Shown: positions 1 through 13,022 of the stretch, piece after piece
Position numbering within the stretch: position 1 is the stretch's first letter
Layout of the letters: each line of letters opens with the position of its first letter
NCBI RefSeq assembly: GCF_000251105.1
Contig: NC_017034.1
Coordinates: 1,674,001 to 1,738,000, forward strand
Length of the DNA: 64,000 bases
Direction of reading: 5' to 3'
Source of the DNA: Methanocella conradii HZ254
Lineage (GTDB): Archaea; Halobacteriota; Methanocellia; Methanocellales; Methanocellaceae
Made by a program: the position numbers and the translations under genes
Notes under the pieces: generated by a model
Seen by the model: only the letters and a program-made list of their open reading frames with translations
The model's database searches: none
Told to the model about the DNA's origin: nothing

Positions 1-100
1 ATGAGACCGTCCTGATAGACTACATGGTTGTTTTACCATAATGTGGTATCGTCTTCTCTGGCTTGATAGTCAGAGACGATTCTATATTTATTTGTGACAG

Positions 101-117
101 CTAAAAAAATTATTTTA
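101..117 (-). terminator. Probable oligo-T terminator of the rRNA operon
   Basis: On the minus strand, about 30 nt after the 5S 3' end, there is a run of seven T residues followed by A/T-rich sequence. Archaeal RNA polymerase terminates at such T-runs without needing a hairpin. No tRNA gene is seen between the 5S gene and the window edge. Confidence 0.5.
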
Positions 118-145
118 GATGTGTTTTTTTGTTTTTGGTTGGTTT

Positions 146-260
146 GGCGGCGTTCCAGGTTTTCCGGGGACTCGCGTACCCGAGTACTCCCTGGTACGTG
201 GGCGGGTTTAACTTCCGGGTTCGGTGTGGGTCCGGGTGGTTCCCCGCCGCTTTGGCCGCC
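146..260 (-). rRNA. rrf: 5S ribosomal RNA
   Basis: The minus strand carries a 115-nt 5S RNA. The 5' end GGCGGCC pairs with the 3' end GCCGCC, and the internal element ACCGAACCCGGAAGTTAAAC is the highly conserved loop B/C region. It is the last gene of the minus-strand 16S-tRNA-Ala-23S-5S operon. Ends may vary by a few nucleotides. Confidence 0.92.
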
Positions 261-310
261 AAAACCAGTCATGTGTTGAACATGAGAGGTGGTTGTCCTT
301 GTTGTTTTGC

Positions 311-353
311 TGTGTGTTTGCGGGTCTCTTGGTTTGCGTATTGGATTGTAATT
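311..353 (-). other. 23S rRNA processing stem, 3' arm
   Basis: This arm is complementary to 3355-3396 on the other side of the 23S gene. The inner 13 bp (TTGGATTGTAATT) is perfect, followed by a three-nucleotide bulge, four base pairs (CGTA/TACG), an opposite three-nucleotide bulge, and an imperfect outer helix. This is the bulge-helix-bulge form cut by archaeal splicing endonuclease during pre-rRNA maturation. Confidence 0.75.
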
Positions 354-385
354 ATCGTGTCTTGTCGTGTTTTTGTCTTGTTGTG

Positions 386-3308
<2,923 letters not shown>

Positions 3309-3354
3309 CACACTAGCATACGCTGTGACACCTACGCCTCATGTGCGAGGCGTG

Positions 3355-3396
3355 AATTACAATCCAATTTTACGTCCAGAGACTCGCATACACACA
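3355..3396 (-). other. 23S rRNA processing stem, 5' arm
   Basis: Partner of 311-353. Together they form a long helix that closes the 23S precursor and contains a 3-4-3 bulge-helix-bulge. EndA, encoded at 43934-45058, is the enzyme expected to cut it. Confidence 0.75.
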
Positions 3397-3405
3397 GCAT
3401 CACAC

Positions 3406-3479
3406 GCACAACCCGGGACGCTTCGTCGATGATCATTCGTCGAGGATCATTCGTCGACGCCGTGTCCCCGTTGTTGTGC
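3406..3479 (-). repeat. Spacer hairpin with short tandem repeats
   Basis: In the tRNA-Ala/23S spacer, the arms GCACAAC (3406-3412) and GTTGTGC (3473-3479) pair, continued by imperfect pairing of GGGA with TCCCC. The loop holds a 14-bp unit (TTCGTCGATGATCA, 3422-3435) repeated once with one change (3436-3449) and a third 8-bp partial copy. Role unknown. Confidence 0.5.
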
Positions 3480-3609
3480 ATCAACATCTTCCCCACTCAC
3501 CACGCGGTGGGTAGGTGCACTGACAAGCCCCTCTTATAGGGGCGATCAACATTATTAGTTTAACGTTTATATTCTTTTATTTTTTTGTTTTTGTTTTTGT
3601 TTTTGTTTT

Positions 3610-3685
3610 TGGTGGACTTGCTGGGATTCGAACCCAGGGCCTCCGCCTTGCAAAGGCGGCGATCTTCCTGCTGATCTACAAGCCC
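3610..3685 (-). tRNA. tRNA-Ala (anticodon TGC)
   Basis: A cloverleaf fits on the minus strand between 16S and 23S, the usual archaeal position. The acceptor stem is GGGCTTG/CAAGTCC and contains the G3:U70 pair that identifies alanine tRNA. The anticodon loop reads CTTTGCAAG, giving TGC, and the T arm contains GGTTCGAATCC. The discriminator is A and the 3' CCA appears to be encoded in the DNA (3610-3612). Confidence 0.95.
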
Positions 3686-3720
3686 CTTTTCAAGGCGTTG
3701 GCACGCCCAGTCGTGTGTCT

Positions 3721-3756
3721 TTGTTTGTTTGGTTGTTTTTCGAGTCTTGTTTCTTG
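3721..3756 (-). other. 16S rRNA processing stem, 3' arm
   Basis: The segment downstream of 16S on the minus strand is complementary to 5271-5308 upstream of it. Matching blocks are CAAGAAACAA, CTCGA and CAACCAAACAA, separated by small bulges, consistent with an archaeal processing stem with a bulge-helix-bulge-like centre. The exact bulge geometry is less clean than in the 23S stem. Confidence 0.55.
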
Positions 3757-3780
3757 TCGTTCTTGTCTGTGTTATTCGTT

Positions 3781-5253
<1,473 letters not shown>

Positions 5254-5270
5254 TATCGCACACCACAAAC

Positions 5271-5308
5271 CAAGAAACAAAGACTACTCGAACAACCAAC
5301 CAAACAAC
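5271..5308 (-). other. 16S rRNA processing stem, 5' arm
   Basis: Partner of 3721-3756; it closes the 16S precursor. It starts about 18 nt before the mature 16S 5' end. Confidence 0.55.
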
Positions 5309-5361
5309 ATCAGAATCGCGACCACACCAAAAAGGTGCGCCCCTCGAATCCTCACTATAGT

Positions 5362-5401
5362 CATAGTATAATCTCAACTCTTATCGAGATTTTATACTAT
5401 G
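5362..5401. promoter_or_regulatory. Inverted repeat in rRNA promoter region
   Basis: CATAGTATAATCTC (5362-5375) is repeated in inverse orientation as GAGATTTTATACTATG (5386-5401), differing only by two extra bases. Both arms contain TATA-box-like sequence, and the whole lies about 110-150 bp before 16S, where the operon promoter is expected. Another TATA-like sequence (CTATATATTG on the minus strand) lies near 5411-5421. The rest of the gap to 5598 is A/T rich and shows no gene. Confidence 0.5.
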
Positions 5402-5598
5402 TGTTATTTCAATATATAGCTTTCTATCAATTATAAGCGGCGGATGTCAAGCTCGCCTTATCAATGGCGATCTTCACATACGGGCCACATTTTTATGCGG
5501 CCATCCCGTTACGCCTGAATTGCGGACTATAGAATGGCATTTTTCATATATAATAATTTCGCTTAGTGTCTGCTTATTTTAGATATTTTCTTGAACGT

Positions 5599-7350
5599 TT
5601 AGTCGCTGGGTAGGTTGATGTAGCCTTCGTATACTAGGCCGCTTAAAGTATCGATTGTCACCTTCATTCCGTCCTTAAACCTTGTGGTAGCGTCCTTGAT
5701 GCCCACTACGACGGGTATGCTCATCTCCCTGCCGATGATGGCGCTGAAAGACGTGAGCCCGCTTTCTTCGCTTAATATGGCAGACGCCTTCTTTATGTCA
5801 TCGATGCGGTCGATGTTAGCTTCTTTTATCGCGATTATATCGCCTTTTTCAATTTGCCCAAAATCGGCAGGGGTTGTTATGACCTTAACGAGGCCTTTTA
5901 CTATACCCTTTCCAATGCCCATCCCTTGCGCCATTTCTTTTGCAACTACGTGTATCTTCATGATGTTGGTCCCTCCGGGTATGCCGGTTAATACCCCGGC
6001 CGTTATGACGACCAGGTCGCCATTTTTAATATAGCCATATTTCAGGCAGGAGCTCACGGATTCATCTATCAGGCTGTCGAGGTTCGGGGGCTTCCCTATT
6101 CGGACCGGAAAAATTCCCCAGGATAGAGTTAATTGGCACATGACGCTACTGCTATTGGTCACCGCGTAGATGGGTATTTGCGGCTTATATTTGGATACCT
6201 TTCTCGCTGAATAGCCGGTCTGTGTTGCTGTAATGATCGCCTGCGCTTTGAGGTTTCGGGCGGCCTCTGTGGCCGCAAAGGCCACAGAATCCGTGATGGA
6301 CAGGGATGGCGATGGAATTTTTGCGGCGATGACGTGCTTATAATAGGAGGACGATTCGGTGTATTCCGCGATTCGGGCCATGGTCTCTACCGCTTTTATC
6401 GGGTATTCTCCAAAGGCGGTTTCCCCGGATAGCATGAGGGCGTCGGTGCCGTCGAATACGGCGTTTGCCACGTCCGTTGCCTCTGCGCGGGTCGGCATGG
6501 GGTTCCTTATCATGGAGTCGAGCATCTGAGTTGCCGTTATGACCGGTATAGCCCTTGCATTACATTTTGAGATGATCATCTTTTGTACGATGGGCACTTC
6601 CGCCATGGGTATCTCTATGCCGAGATCGCCCCGCGCTACCATTATGCCGTTCACCACGTCGATTATCCCGTCTATGTTCTTGACGGCCTCGTGTTTCTCG
6701 ATCTTGGCTATTATGGGCAGGTCTGCCCCCTTATCCTCGATGATCTTCCTCAGGTCCAGCACGTCCTGTGGCGTCCTGACGAAGGACATTGCTATCGTGG
6801 TGACGCCCTGGTCGATGCCGAACAGCAGGTCTTTTACGTCTTTATCCGTGATAGACCTCATCTTTACGGTAGAGTGCGGCAGGTTTATGCCCTTTCGGTC
6901 CTTTAGCTCGCCCCCTCTCATGACCTTTGTGACAATATCGGTATCGCTTACGCTTTCCACCGTCAGCTCTATGAGGCCATCGTCGATGAGCAATGCTTGG
7001 CCTGGCGATACCGATTCTATTATTTCTTTAAAGGGCACGTTTACTTCTCTATCATCGCCTGGCACATCCCTTGTGGTTAGCACGTATTGCTGCCCTGGCT
7101 TAAGGATGACCTTTTGGCTTAGCGTTCCAATGCGTATCTTAGGCCCCTGCAAATCCATTAGGATGCCTATCGGCACGTTCAGCGCCTCAGAAACGTATCG
7201 TACATTCTGTATCAATTTTGCATGGTATTCGTGCGTAGCATGTGACATGTTAAGCCTTGCGACGTTCATGCCCGCCTTTATGAGGGCCTCTATCTTGTCC
7301 TGGGTATCGCACGCGGGGCCCAGCGTACAAACGATCTTTGTCTTCCTCAT
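5599..7350 (-). CDS. pyk: Pyruvate kinase with extra C-terminal domain
   Basis: Catalyses phosphoenolpyruvate + ADP to pyruvate + ATP in the cytoplasm. The protein is 583 aa, about 100 longer than a basic pyruvate kinase. The N-terminus (TKIVCTLGPA), the substrate region (MDLQGPKIRIG) and MVARGDLGIEIP are typical. The last ~90 residues resemble the phosphohistidine domain of PEP synthases, as in Bacillus-type enzymes, but the motif reads GLTSFSAIIGR, so the usual phosphorylated His is Phe. The domain is probably structural or regulatory. TATA-like ACTATATAG at about 7378-7386 predicts an almost leaderless transcript. It is divergent from the epimerase gene. Confidence 0.95.
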   Translation of the reverse strand: MRKTKIVCTLGPACDTQDKIEALIKAGMNVARLNMSHATHEYHAKLIQNVRYVSEALNVPIGILMDLQGPKIRIGTLSQKVILKPGQQYVLTTRDVPGDDREVNVPFKEIIESVSPGQALLIDDGLIELTVESVSDTDIVTKVMRGGELKDRKGINLPHSTVKMRSITDKDVKDLLFGIDQGVTTIAMSFVRTPQDVLDLRKIIEDKGADLPIIAKIEKHEAVKNIDGIIDVVNGIMVARGDLGIEIPMAEVPIVQKMIISKCNARAIPVITATQMLDSMIRNPMPTRAEATDVANAVFDGTDALMLSGETAFGEYPIKAVETMARIAEYTESSSYYKHVIAAKIPSPSLSITDSVAFAATEAARNLKAQAIITATQTGYSARKVSKYKPQIPIYAVTNSSSVMCQLTLSWGIFPVRIGKPPNLDSLIDESVSSCLKYGYIKNGDLVVITAGVLTGIPGGTNIMKIHVVAKEMAQGMGIGKGIVKGLVKVITTPADFGQIEKGDIIAIKEANIDRIDDIKKASAILSEESGLTSFSAIIGREMSIPVVVGIKDATTRFKDGMKVTIDTLSGLVYEGYINLPSD

Positions 7351-7462
7351 GGTGGCCAGCCTACTATAAAATAATCTATATAGTATGATTTATCTCTTTT
7401 CACCGTTTTTCTCTGATAGCGTACAATAAATTATTAAATGAGCATAGCCATACTCATCCTAC

Positions 7463-8401
7463 ATGAAGTGTGTGGTAACGGGCGGGGCTGGGTTTATTGG
7501 AAGCCACCTGGTGGACAGGCTGCTCGCCCAGGGCAATGAGGTAACCGTGATCGATGACCTGTCGGGAGGAAGGCTGGAGTTCATCGAGCAGCATTTTCCG
7601 GATGACCGTTTTAGCTTTGTAAAGATGGACATATCTGGCGACCGGCTGATTAAAGGCCTTAAGGGCGCTGATATAGTATATCACCTGGCTGCCAACCCGG
7701 ATGTGAGGCTGGGTGCGGAGGATACGAAGGTTCACTTGAAACAGAACGTGATCACGACGTATAATGTTCTGGAGTCAATGAGGGTTTTTGGCGTGAAGAA
7801 GATCGCTTTTACCTCGACTTCTACTGTGTACGGGGAGGCAGCGGTAGTGCCGACCCCGGAGGATTACGGGCCTTTGATGCCGATATCGCTGTATGGCGCT
7901 TCAAAGCTCGCGTGCGAGGCGCTCATAAGCTCCTATTGCCATACCTTCGGCATGGAATCCTGGCTTTTCCGTTTTGCTAATATAATTGGCAGCCGTAGCA
8001 CGCATGGGGTCATATATGATTTCATAAATAAACTGAAAAAAGACCCTTCGAGGCTGACTATCCTGGGCGATGGCAGGCAATCGAAATCATATCTTCACGT
8101 TGACGATTGCGTAGACGCCATGCTGTTCGCGGTGGAGAGGCAGGATGGGCCGGTGAATATTTTTAATATTGGTTCAGAGGATCGCCTGGACGTCACGAGT
8201 ATAGCCCGGATGGTCGCGGCGGAGATGGGGTTGAACGATGTGAAGCTTGAGTATACGGGTGGCGCGAGGGGGTGGGCAGGCGACGTGCCCTACATGTGCC
8301 TATCGATAGACAGGATCAAGGCCCTTGGATGGAGGCCGAAGCATAATTCGGAAGAAAGCGTGCGCCTCTGTATAAGATCGCTTCTGGGACAAAAAGGTTA
8401 G
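7463..8401 (+). CDS. NAD-dependent sugar epimerase/dehydratase
   Basis: A 312-aa extended short-chain dehydrogenase of the UDP-glucose 4-epimerase type. The N-terminal Rossmann motif is VTGGAGFIGSHL, and the active-site pair appears as YGASK with upstream STSTVYG. Such enzymes interconvert or dehydrate nucleotide-linked sugars for glycans. The exact substrate cannot be read. A TTATTAAATG box about 25 nt upstream fits a leaderless mRNA. The next gene starts 11 bp downstream, so rio1 may be cotranscribed. Confidence 0.85.
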   Translation: MKCVVTGGAGFIGSHLVDRLLAQGNEVTVIDDLSGGRLEFIEQHFPDDRFSFVKMDISGDRLIKGLKGADIVYHLAANPDVRLGAEDTKVHLKQNVITTYNVLESMRVFGVKKIAFTSTSTVYGEAAVVPTPEDYGPLMPISLYGASKLACEALISSYCHTFGMESWLFRFANIIGSRSTHGVIYDFINKLKKDPSRLTILGDGRQSKSYLHVDDCVDAMLFAVERQDGPVNIFNIGSEDRLDVTSIARMVAAEMGLNDVKLEYTGGARGWAGDVPYMCLSIDRIKALGWRPKHNSEESVRLCIRSLLGQKG

Positions 8402-8411
8402 ATGTGCTTAT

Positions 8412-9182
8412 ATGTACCACGATAAGAGGATGAAGGACATCGAGAAGAAAATCGATGAATACCGTATGAAGGTCAAGGATTCTGGCGACCTTAAGGCGGA
8501 GAGTGGGGTATTCGACGCTCCCACGCTGAAGACGCTTTACACGCTTGCGAGCAAGGGCATAATAAAGGCGATGGGCGGCGTAGTTTCTACCGGAAAAGAA
8601 GCTGACGTTTTCCATGCGTTAGGGGAGGATGAAAGGGAGCTGGCCATTAAGATATACCGGATTACGACTAGCGATTTCCAGAAGATGCAGGACTATTTGA
8701 TAGGAGACCCGCGCTTTGAGGGCATCAGGGGCACGAAAAAAGACATCGTGTTCGCGTGGACGAAGAAAGAACATAGAAACCTTGAGAGGGCGATGGAGGT
8801 AGGGGTACGCGTGCCGCGGCCGGTCACCTCGGAGAGGAATATTCTCGTGATGGAGTTCATCGGCAAGGACGAGGTGCCGGCTCCCAGGCTCAAGGATGTC
8901 CGGCCCGAAGACCCGAAGGGCATATATAGTAAGGTGGCAGAATACATGCGCCTGCTATACCAGAAAGCGAGGCTGGTTCACGGCGACCTCAGCGAGTACA
9001 ACATACTTCTATATGAGGGCGAGCCGATAATAATAGACATGGGGCAGGCAGTCATGCTGGATCACCCCATGTCGAGCGAATTCCTGGCAAGAGATATAAG
9101 AAACATCGTGAAGTACTTTAAGAAGATGGGCGTAGACTGTAGTGAAGAGAGGCTTAACGCCTATATCATGAAAAAGGACTGA
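8412..9182 (+). CDS. rio1: Rio1-family atypical protein kinase
   Basis: A 256-aa RIO kinase acting in small ribosomal subunit maturation. The nucleotide-binding loop is STGKEADV (about residue 60), the catalytic loop is HGDLSEYN (about residue 192), and the metal-binding segment is IIDMGQAV. An N-terminal helical segment precedes the kinase fold as in Rio1. It is followed five bases later by a KH-domain gene. The Rio1-KH pair is a conserved archaeal arrangement paralleling eukaryotic Rio1 and Dim2/Pno1 in 40S maturation. Confidence 0.93.
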   Translation: MYHDKRMKDIEKKIDEYRMKVKDSGDLKAESGVFDAPTLKTLYTLASKGIIKAMGGVVSTGKEADVFHALGEDERELAIKIYRITTSDFQKMQDYLIGDPRFEGIRGTKKDIVFAWTKKEHRNLERAMEVGVRVPRPVTSERNILVMEFIGKDEVPAPRLKDVRPEDPKGIYSKVAEYMRLLYQKARLVHGDLSEYNILLYEGEPIIIDMGQAVMLDHPMSSEFLARDIRNIVKYFKKMGVDCSEERLNAYIMKKD

Positions 9183-9187
9183 TAGTA

Positions 9188-9730
9188 ATGCAAGAGCACA
9201 TCAAGGTCCCGCAGGACAGGATTGGCGCAATCATAGGCGTCGAGGGAAACGTTAAAAAGGCCATAGAGGAGAAAACAGGGGCTACGTTAGACGTTGATAG
9301 CGAGAGCGGGATTGTCGTCGTACAGTCCGAGGCGGATGCCTTGAAGGCGCTCAGGGCGGCCGAGGTAATTAAGGCCATAGCAAGGGGCTTTAGCCCTGAG
9401 AAGGCCCTGCGGCTGCTGGATAATGAGGACCTCATCCTCGATATTATGGACCTGTCGGTGCTAAGCGACTCGCCTGCCGACCTTAAGAGGATAAAGGGGC
9501 GCATAATAGGCAAGGGTGGCAAGACTCGTGAGGTGATAGAGCAGATGACCGGTGCCAGGCTGTCCGTCTATGGGAAGACCATAAGCATAATCGGCGATGC
9601 TGAGCAGCTTGCCACCGTTCGTGCCGCCCTTGACATGCTCATCGATGGGGCGCCCCATGGTGCCGTCTATAGCTATCTAGAAAAGCGGCGCCGTGAGCTG
9701 AAGAGGTCTCAGCTGGAGTCTATTTATTGA
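9188..9730 (+). CDS. KH-domain ribosome biogenesis protein (Dim2/Pno1-like)
   Basis: A 180-aa protein with two KH domains. The first contains RIGAIIGVEGNVKKAIEE and the second GRIIGKGGKTREVIEQ, with the GxxG loops that bind RNA. It matches the archaeal Dim2/Pno1 (Krr1-like) family, which binds the 3' region of pre-16S rRNA. The gene is just downstream of rio1, supporting a shared role in 30S assembly. The start at 9188 follows the rio1 stop by five bases. Confidence 0.9.
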   Translation: MQEHIKVPQDRIGAIIGVEGNVKKAIEEKTGATLDVDSESGIVVVQSEADALKALRAAEVIKAIARGFSPEKALRLLDNEDLILDIMDLSVLSDSPADLKRIKGRIIGKGGKTREVIEQMTGARLSVYGKTISIIGDAEQLATVRAALDMLIDGAPHGAVYSYLEKRRRELKRSQLESIY

Positions 9731-9813
9731 AGATTAAAGGGATATGAAGACCGCTACGGCCATTTTTCCTTTTCTAATTAGTTTCAGACAGCTCTCGAAA
9801 ATACTATATCTAT

Positions 9814-11940
9814 ATGGTTGTATATTCTCACTTCCCTGAGTGTGTGATCGTAGTGGCGGCGAGCATAGTCTCATCCAAGCAAAAGTGGAAGGAGTTCTTC
9901 ACGCGGTATTACAAGCCAGCCATCCAGCAGCTTGCCGTATCCGACGCGAGGACAAAGTCGCTCACGGTGGAGTTCCAGGATATCGTTAAATTCGACGTGC
10001 GCCTGTCGGAAGAGCTTCTCAGCAACCCGGGCAAGGTGCTGAAGGACGCTGAGGACGCGCTGCCGCTGGTAGACCTGCCAGTTAAGCGGAAGGTCTCCGC
10101 TTTCGTCCGCATTGTGAAAATTCCAAGAAAGATGCAGGTGCGTGACCTCAGGAGCGACCACATTAACACGTTCGTGTCCATAGAGGGCACCGTCAGAAAG
10201 ATCACAGATGTCCGGCCTCGCATCATCAACGCGGCGTTCGAGTGCGCCCGCTGCGGCAACATCCTTTACCTTCCACAGGAAGGCACGGGCAAATTCCTGG
10301 AGCCGTCGTATTGCCCCTGCAACGAGGAGAAAAAAGGCGTTTTTCGCTTATTATTCAAAGAGTCAACTTTCGAGGACTACCAGCGCATAAAGATACAGGA
10401 GTCGCCCGAGGACCTGAAGGGCGGCGAACAGCCCCAGACACTGGACATCAACGTTAGCAACGACCTCGCTGGCATCGCCACGCCTGGCGAGCGAATAGTG
10501 GTCAACGGGATATTACGATCCATACAAAAAATCAACCGGGATGGCAAGACTGTCTATTTTGACATATACATGGATTGCAATTCTATAGAGTTTGAGGAGC
10601 AAGAGTTCGATGAGCTGGAGATCACTCCTGAGGATGAGGAGGCCATACTAAAGCTATCCAGAGACCCTAATATTTTCAAGAAGATCACGAACTCGATAGC
10701 CCCCTCTATATATGGCTATGACGAGGTTAAGGAGGCTATCGCATTACAGCTTTTCTCGGGCATAGTTAAAAACCTGCCCGATGGTACAAGGATACGCGGG
10801 GATATCCACGTCCTGCTGGTCGGCGACCCGGGCATCGCTAAGTCGCAGATATTGCGCTATGTCGTAAACCTGGCCCCGAGGGGGGTCTACGCCTCGGGCA
10901 AGAGCGCCTCGAGCGCGGGGCTTACTGCTGCTGCCGTTAAGGATGACTTCGATGGTAGCTGGACCCTGGAGGCTGGCGCTCTGGTGCTTGCGGACAAGGG
11001 CATAGCAGCCATCGATGAGATAGATAAAATGAAGCCGGAGGATAGGAGCGCTCTGCACGAGGCAATGGAGCAGCAGAGCATAAGCGTGGCCAAGGCGGGC
11101 ATTTTAGCGACCCTAAAATGCCGTTGCGCCCTTTTAGGAGCCGCAAATCCAAAACTGGGCCGTTTCGACCCCTTTGATAACATAGCCGACCAGATAAACA
11201 TGCCGCCATCGCTGATGTCACGATTCGACCTGATTTTTATACTTCAGGACAAGCCCGACGAGAAGAGGGACGCGAGCATCGCGGGCCACATCCTAAAATC
11301 ACATTACGCAGGGGAGCTAAACGCGCATAAGCTCGTCGATAACTCCTCGATCACCGATGAGGCGCTGGCCGAGGCGATGAAGCCGATAAAGCCCGACATA
11401 GATAGCAACCTGCTGAGAAAATACATCGCATACGCTAAGCGCAAGATATTCCCCATCATGACTGACGAGGCCAGGGAGCGCATCACGAAGTTCTACCTCG
11501 AATTGCGCAAGCCGGGCGAGGCTGAGAACAGCCCCATAGCTGTCACGGCAAGGCAGCTGGAAGGGCTTGTCAGGCTCTCCGAGGCGAGTGCCCGGATGCG
11601 CTTGAGCGACAGGGTTACGCCCGAAGACGTCGAGCGCACCATCAATATCATCATGACCAGCCTTAAGCAGGTTGGAATGGACCGCGAAACGGGCAAGCTG
11701 GACATCGACATATTGACGGTGGGCGTGGGCAAGTCCCAGCGCGAGCGCATAAAGGACCTTAAGAACATCATAGTGGACCTCGCTCACGAATATGGCACAG
11801 GCGGCGTGCCGCTCGACAAGATCATAGAAAAGGCGGGTGAACACGGCATGGCCAAAGACAAAGTTGAAAAGGAAATAAAGAAATTAAAGGAGATAGGAGA
11901 GATATTCGAGCCAAGAGTGGGCTATTACAGCCATACATGA
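9814..11940 (+). CDS. mcm: MCM replicative DNA helicase
   Basis: Hexameric 3'-5' helicase that unwinds DNA ahead of the replisome. The 708-aa product has an N-terminal DNA-binding region with a zinc motif (CARCG then CPC), an AAA+ core with Walker A GDPGIAKSQ (about residue 340), Walker B IAAIDEID and the arginine-finger region MSRFDLIF, and a C-terminal winged helix. No intein interrupts the core. A TATA-like sequence overlaps the first ATG, so the true start may be a downstream GTG (9844 or 9853), with GTGATC as a possible ribosome binding site for 9853. Confidence 0.96.
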   Translation: MVVYSHFPECVIVVAASIVSSKQKWKEFFTRYYKPAIQQLAVSDARTKSLTVEFQDIVKFDVRLSEELLSNPGKVLKDAEDALPLVDLPVKRKVSAFVRIVKIPRKMQVRDLRSDHINTFVSIEGTVRKITDVRPRIINAAFECARCGNILYLPQEGTGKFLEPSYCPCNEEKKGVFRLLFKESTFEDYQRIKIQESPEDLKGGEQPQTLDINVSNDLAGIATPGERIVVNGILRSIQKINRDGKTVYFDIYMDCNSIEFEEQEFDELEITPEDEEAILKLSRDPNIFKKITNSIAPSIYGYDEVKEAIALQLFSGIVKNLPDGTRIRGDIHVLLVGDPGIAKSQILRYVVNLAPRGVYASGKSASSAGLTAAAVKDDFDGSWTLEAGALVLADKGIAAIDEIDKMKPEDRSALHEAMEQQSISVAKAGILATLKCRCALLGAANPKLGRFDPFDNIADQINMPPSLMSRFDLIFILQDKPDEKRDASIAGHILKSHYAGELNAHKLVDNSSITDEALAEAMKPIKPDIDSNLLRKYIAYAKRKIFPIMTDEARERITKFYLELRKPGEAENSPIAVTARQLEGLVRLSEASARMRLSDRVTPEDVERTINIIMTSLKQVGMDRETGKLDIDILTVGVGKSQRERIKDLKNIIVDLAHEYGTGGVPLDKIIEKAGEHGMAKDKVEKEIKKLKEIGEIFEPRVGYYSHT

Positions 11941-11947
11941 TCGCAGG

Positions 11948-12247
11948 ATGATGTGCGTGTACCTTAAAGTCTATAACGTGGGTGAAGAGGTTCTCGTGGC
12001 TGTGTGCGACGAAGGCCTCCTGGGCAAGGAGTTTTCCGAGGGCGAAGTACACCTTAAGGTCTCAATGGCCTTTTATGGCGATGAGAGCGCCGACTATGAT
12101 GAGGTGGTTTCTGCGCTGCAAGATGCTACCATAGCCAACCTTGTGGGCGAACAGAGCGTGGCGTGTGCCGTCGAGAATGGCTTCGCTGACGCTTCAGATG
12201 TCATATACATTGAAGGCGTTCCGCACGTGCAAATGGTATGCATGTAA
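11948..12247 (+). CDS. DUF424 family protein
   Basis: A 99-aa archaeal conserved protein. Features seen are KVYNVGEEVLVAVCDEGLLG near the start, ATIANLVGEQSV in the middle, and VIYIEGVPHVQMV at the end, which match the DUF424 family as I recall it. No enzymatic motif is evident. It begins 7 bp after mcm and is probably cotranscribed. ATG codons at 11948 and 11951 are adjacent; either may be used. Confidence 0.8.
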   Translation: MMCVYLKVYNVGEEVLVAVCDEGLLGKEFSEGEVHLKVSMAFYGDESADYDEVVSALQDATIANLVGEQSVACAVENGFADASDVIYIEGVPHVQMVCM

Positions 12248-12377
12248 GCATGGGCATCCGCCACGAATGCTAAACATTTTTATATAATGAAGATTAATTA
12301 TTTATGTAATAAGCCAGGATATAAATATTAATGAATGATATAGCGTTCTATTAGCTTGAAAAGCTGGTGCACTGAAT

Positions 12378-12962
12378 ATGGAGATAGACCTTCTCAACAA
12401 GAAAATTTTGCAGCTTCTACAAAAGGACGGCAGGATCACTTATAAAGACATAACCAAAGAGATGGACCGCGCCGAGTCAACGGTGCGGGAGCGCATCGGC
12501 TTCATGGAAGAGCAAAAGATCATAGAAGGCTACACTGCCATCATTAATAAGCCCAGAGTTGGCCTGAACAGGAGCGCTATAATCTATGCGAGGGTGCCCA
12601 CCTCCAGCTTCGATGAGGTCACGAATAACCTAAAAGCCGTCAACGGCGTGCTGCAAATTTACAGGACGAGCGGCGACAAGAACCTGGCATTTTTCATGGC
12701 CGCTACGGATGACGAGGAGATGAACCGCACCATCAAGAACAAGATAGCGCCGCTTGGCGTGACCGACATTGAGGTGTCCATCATCCTTGAGGCGGTGAGG
12801 GAAATAGCCGAGGTGAACATCCTCAGCGTCGAAGAGAAAGCCGAGATGGAGGAGAAGAAGAAGCAAAAGGAGATGGCCCGCGCCCATAAGCCCGTGAAGG
12901 GTGAGAAAAAGCTTGGAGCCGCCCTCGAGAGCTCCTACGAGAACTTTAAGGTTCAGGTTTAA
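12378..12962 (+). CDS. Lrp/AsnC-family transcription regulator
   Basis: A 194-aa regulator. The N-terminal helix-turn-helix (residues 1-60, NKKILQLLQKDGRITYKDI) is followed by an effector/oligomerisation domain of the RAM type. The last ~45 residues are a charged Lys/Glu tail not typical of the family. Two TATA-like elements lie in the 130-bp upstream gap (near 12276-12284 and 12319-12330). It is convergent with the AAA ATPase and shares a terminator with it. The target genes cannot be read. Confidence 0.88.
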   Translation: MEIDLLNKKILQLLQKDGRITYKDITKEMDRAESTVRERIGFMEEQKIIEGYTAIINKPRVGLNRSAIIYARVPTSSFDEVTNNLKAVNGVLQIYRTSGDKNLAFFMAATDDEEMNRTIKNKIAPLGVTDIEVSIILEAVREIAEVNILSVEEKAEMEEKKKQKEMARAHKPVKGEKKLGAALESSYENFKVQV

Positions 12963-12984
12963 TGAAAAGTCTCTAAGAAGCCCA

Positions 12985-13022
12985 TGTAAGGCTCTAAATT
13001 TTTTTTAACTTGGAGCCTTACA
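12985..13022. terminator. Bidirectional terminator hairpin
   Basis: TGTAAGGCTC (12985-12994) and GAGCCTTACA (13013-13022) form a perfect 10-bp inverted repeat around a run of eight T residues. It lies between convergent genes, and its right arm overlaps the stop region of the minus-strand ATPase. Confidence 0.6.

Noticed and set aside
9814..11940. Intein in MCM
   Set aside because: The AAA+ motifs are at normal spacing; no splicing motifs or insertion seen.
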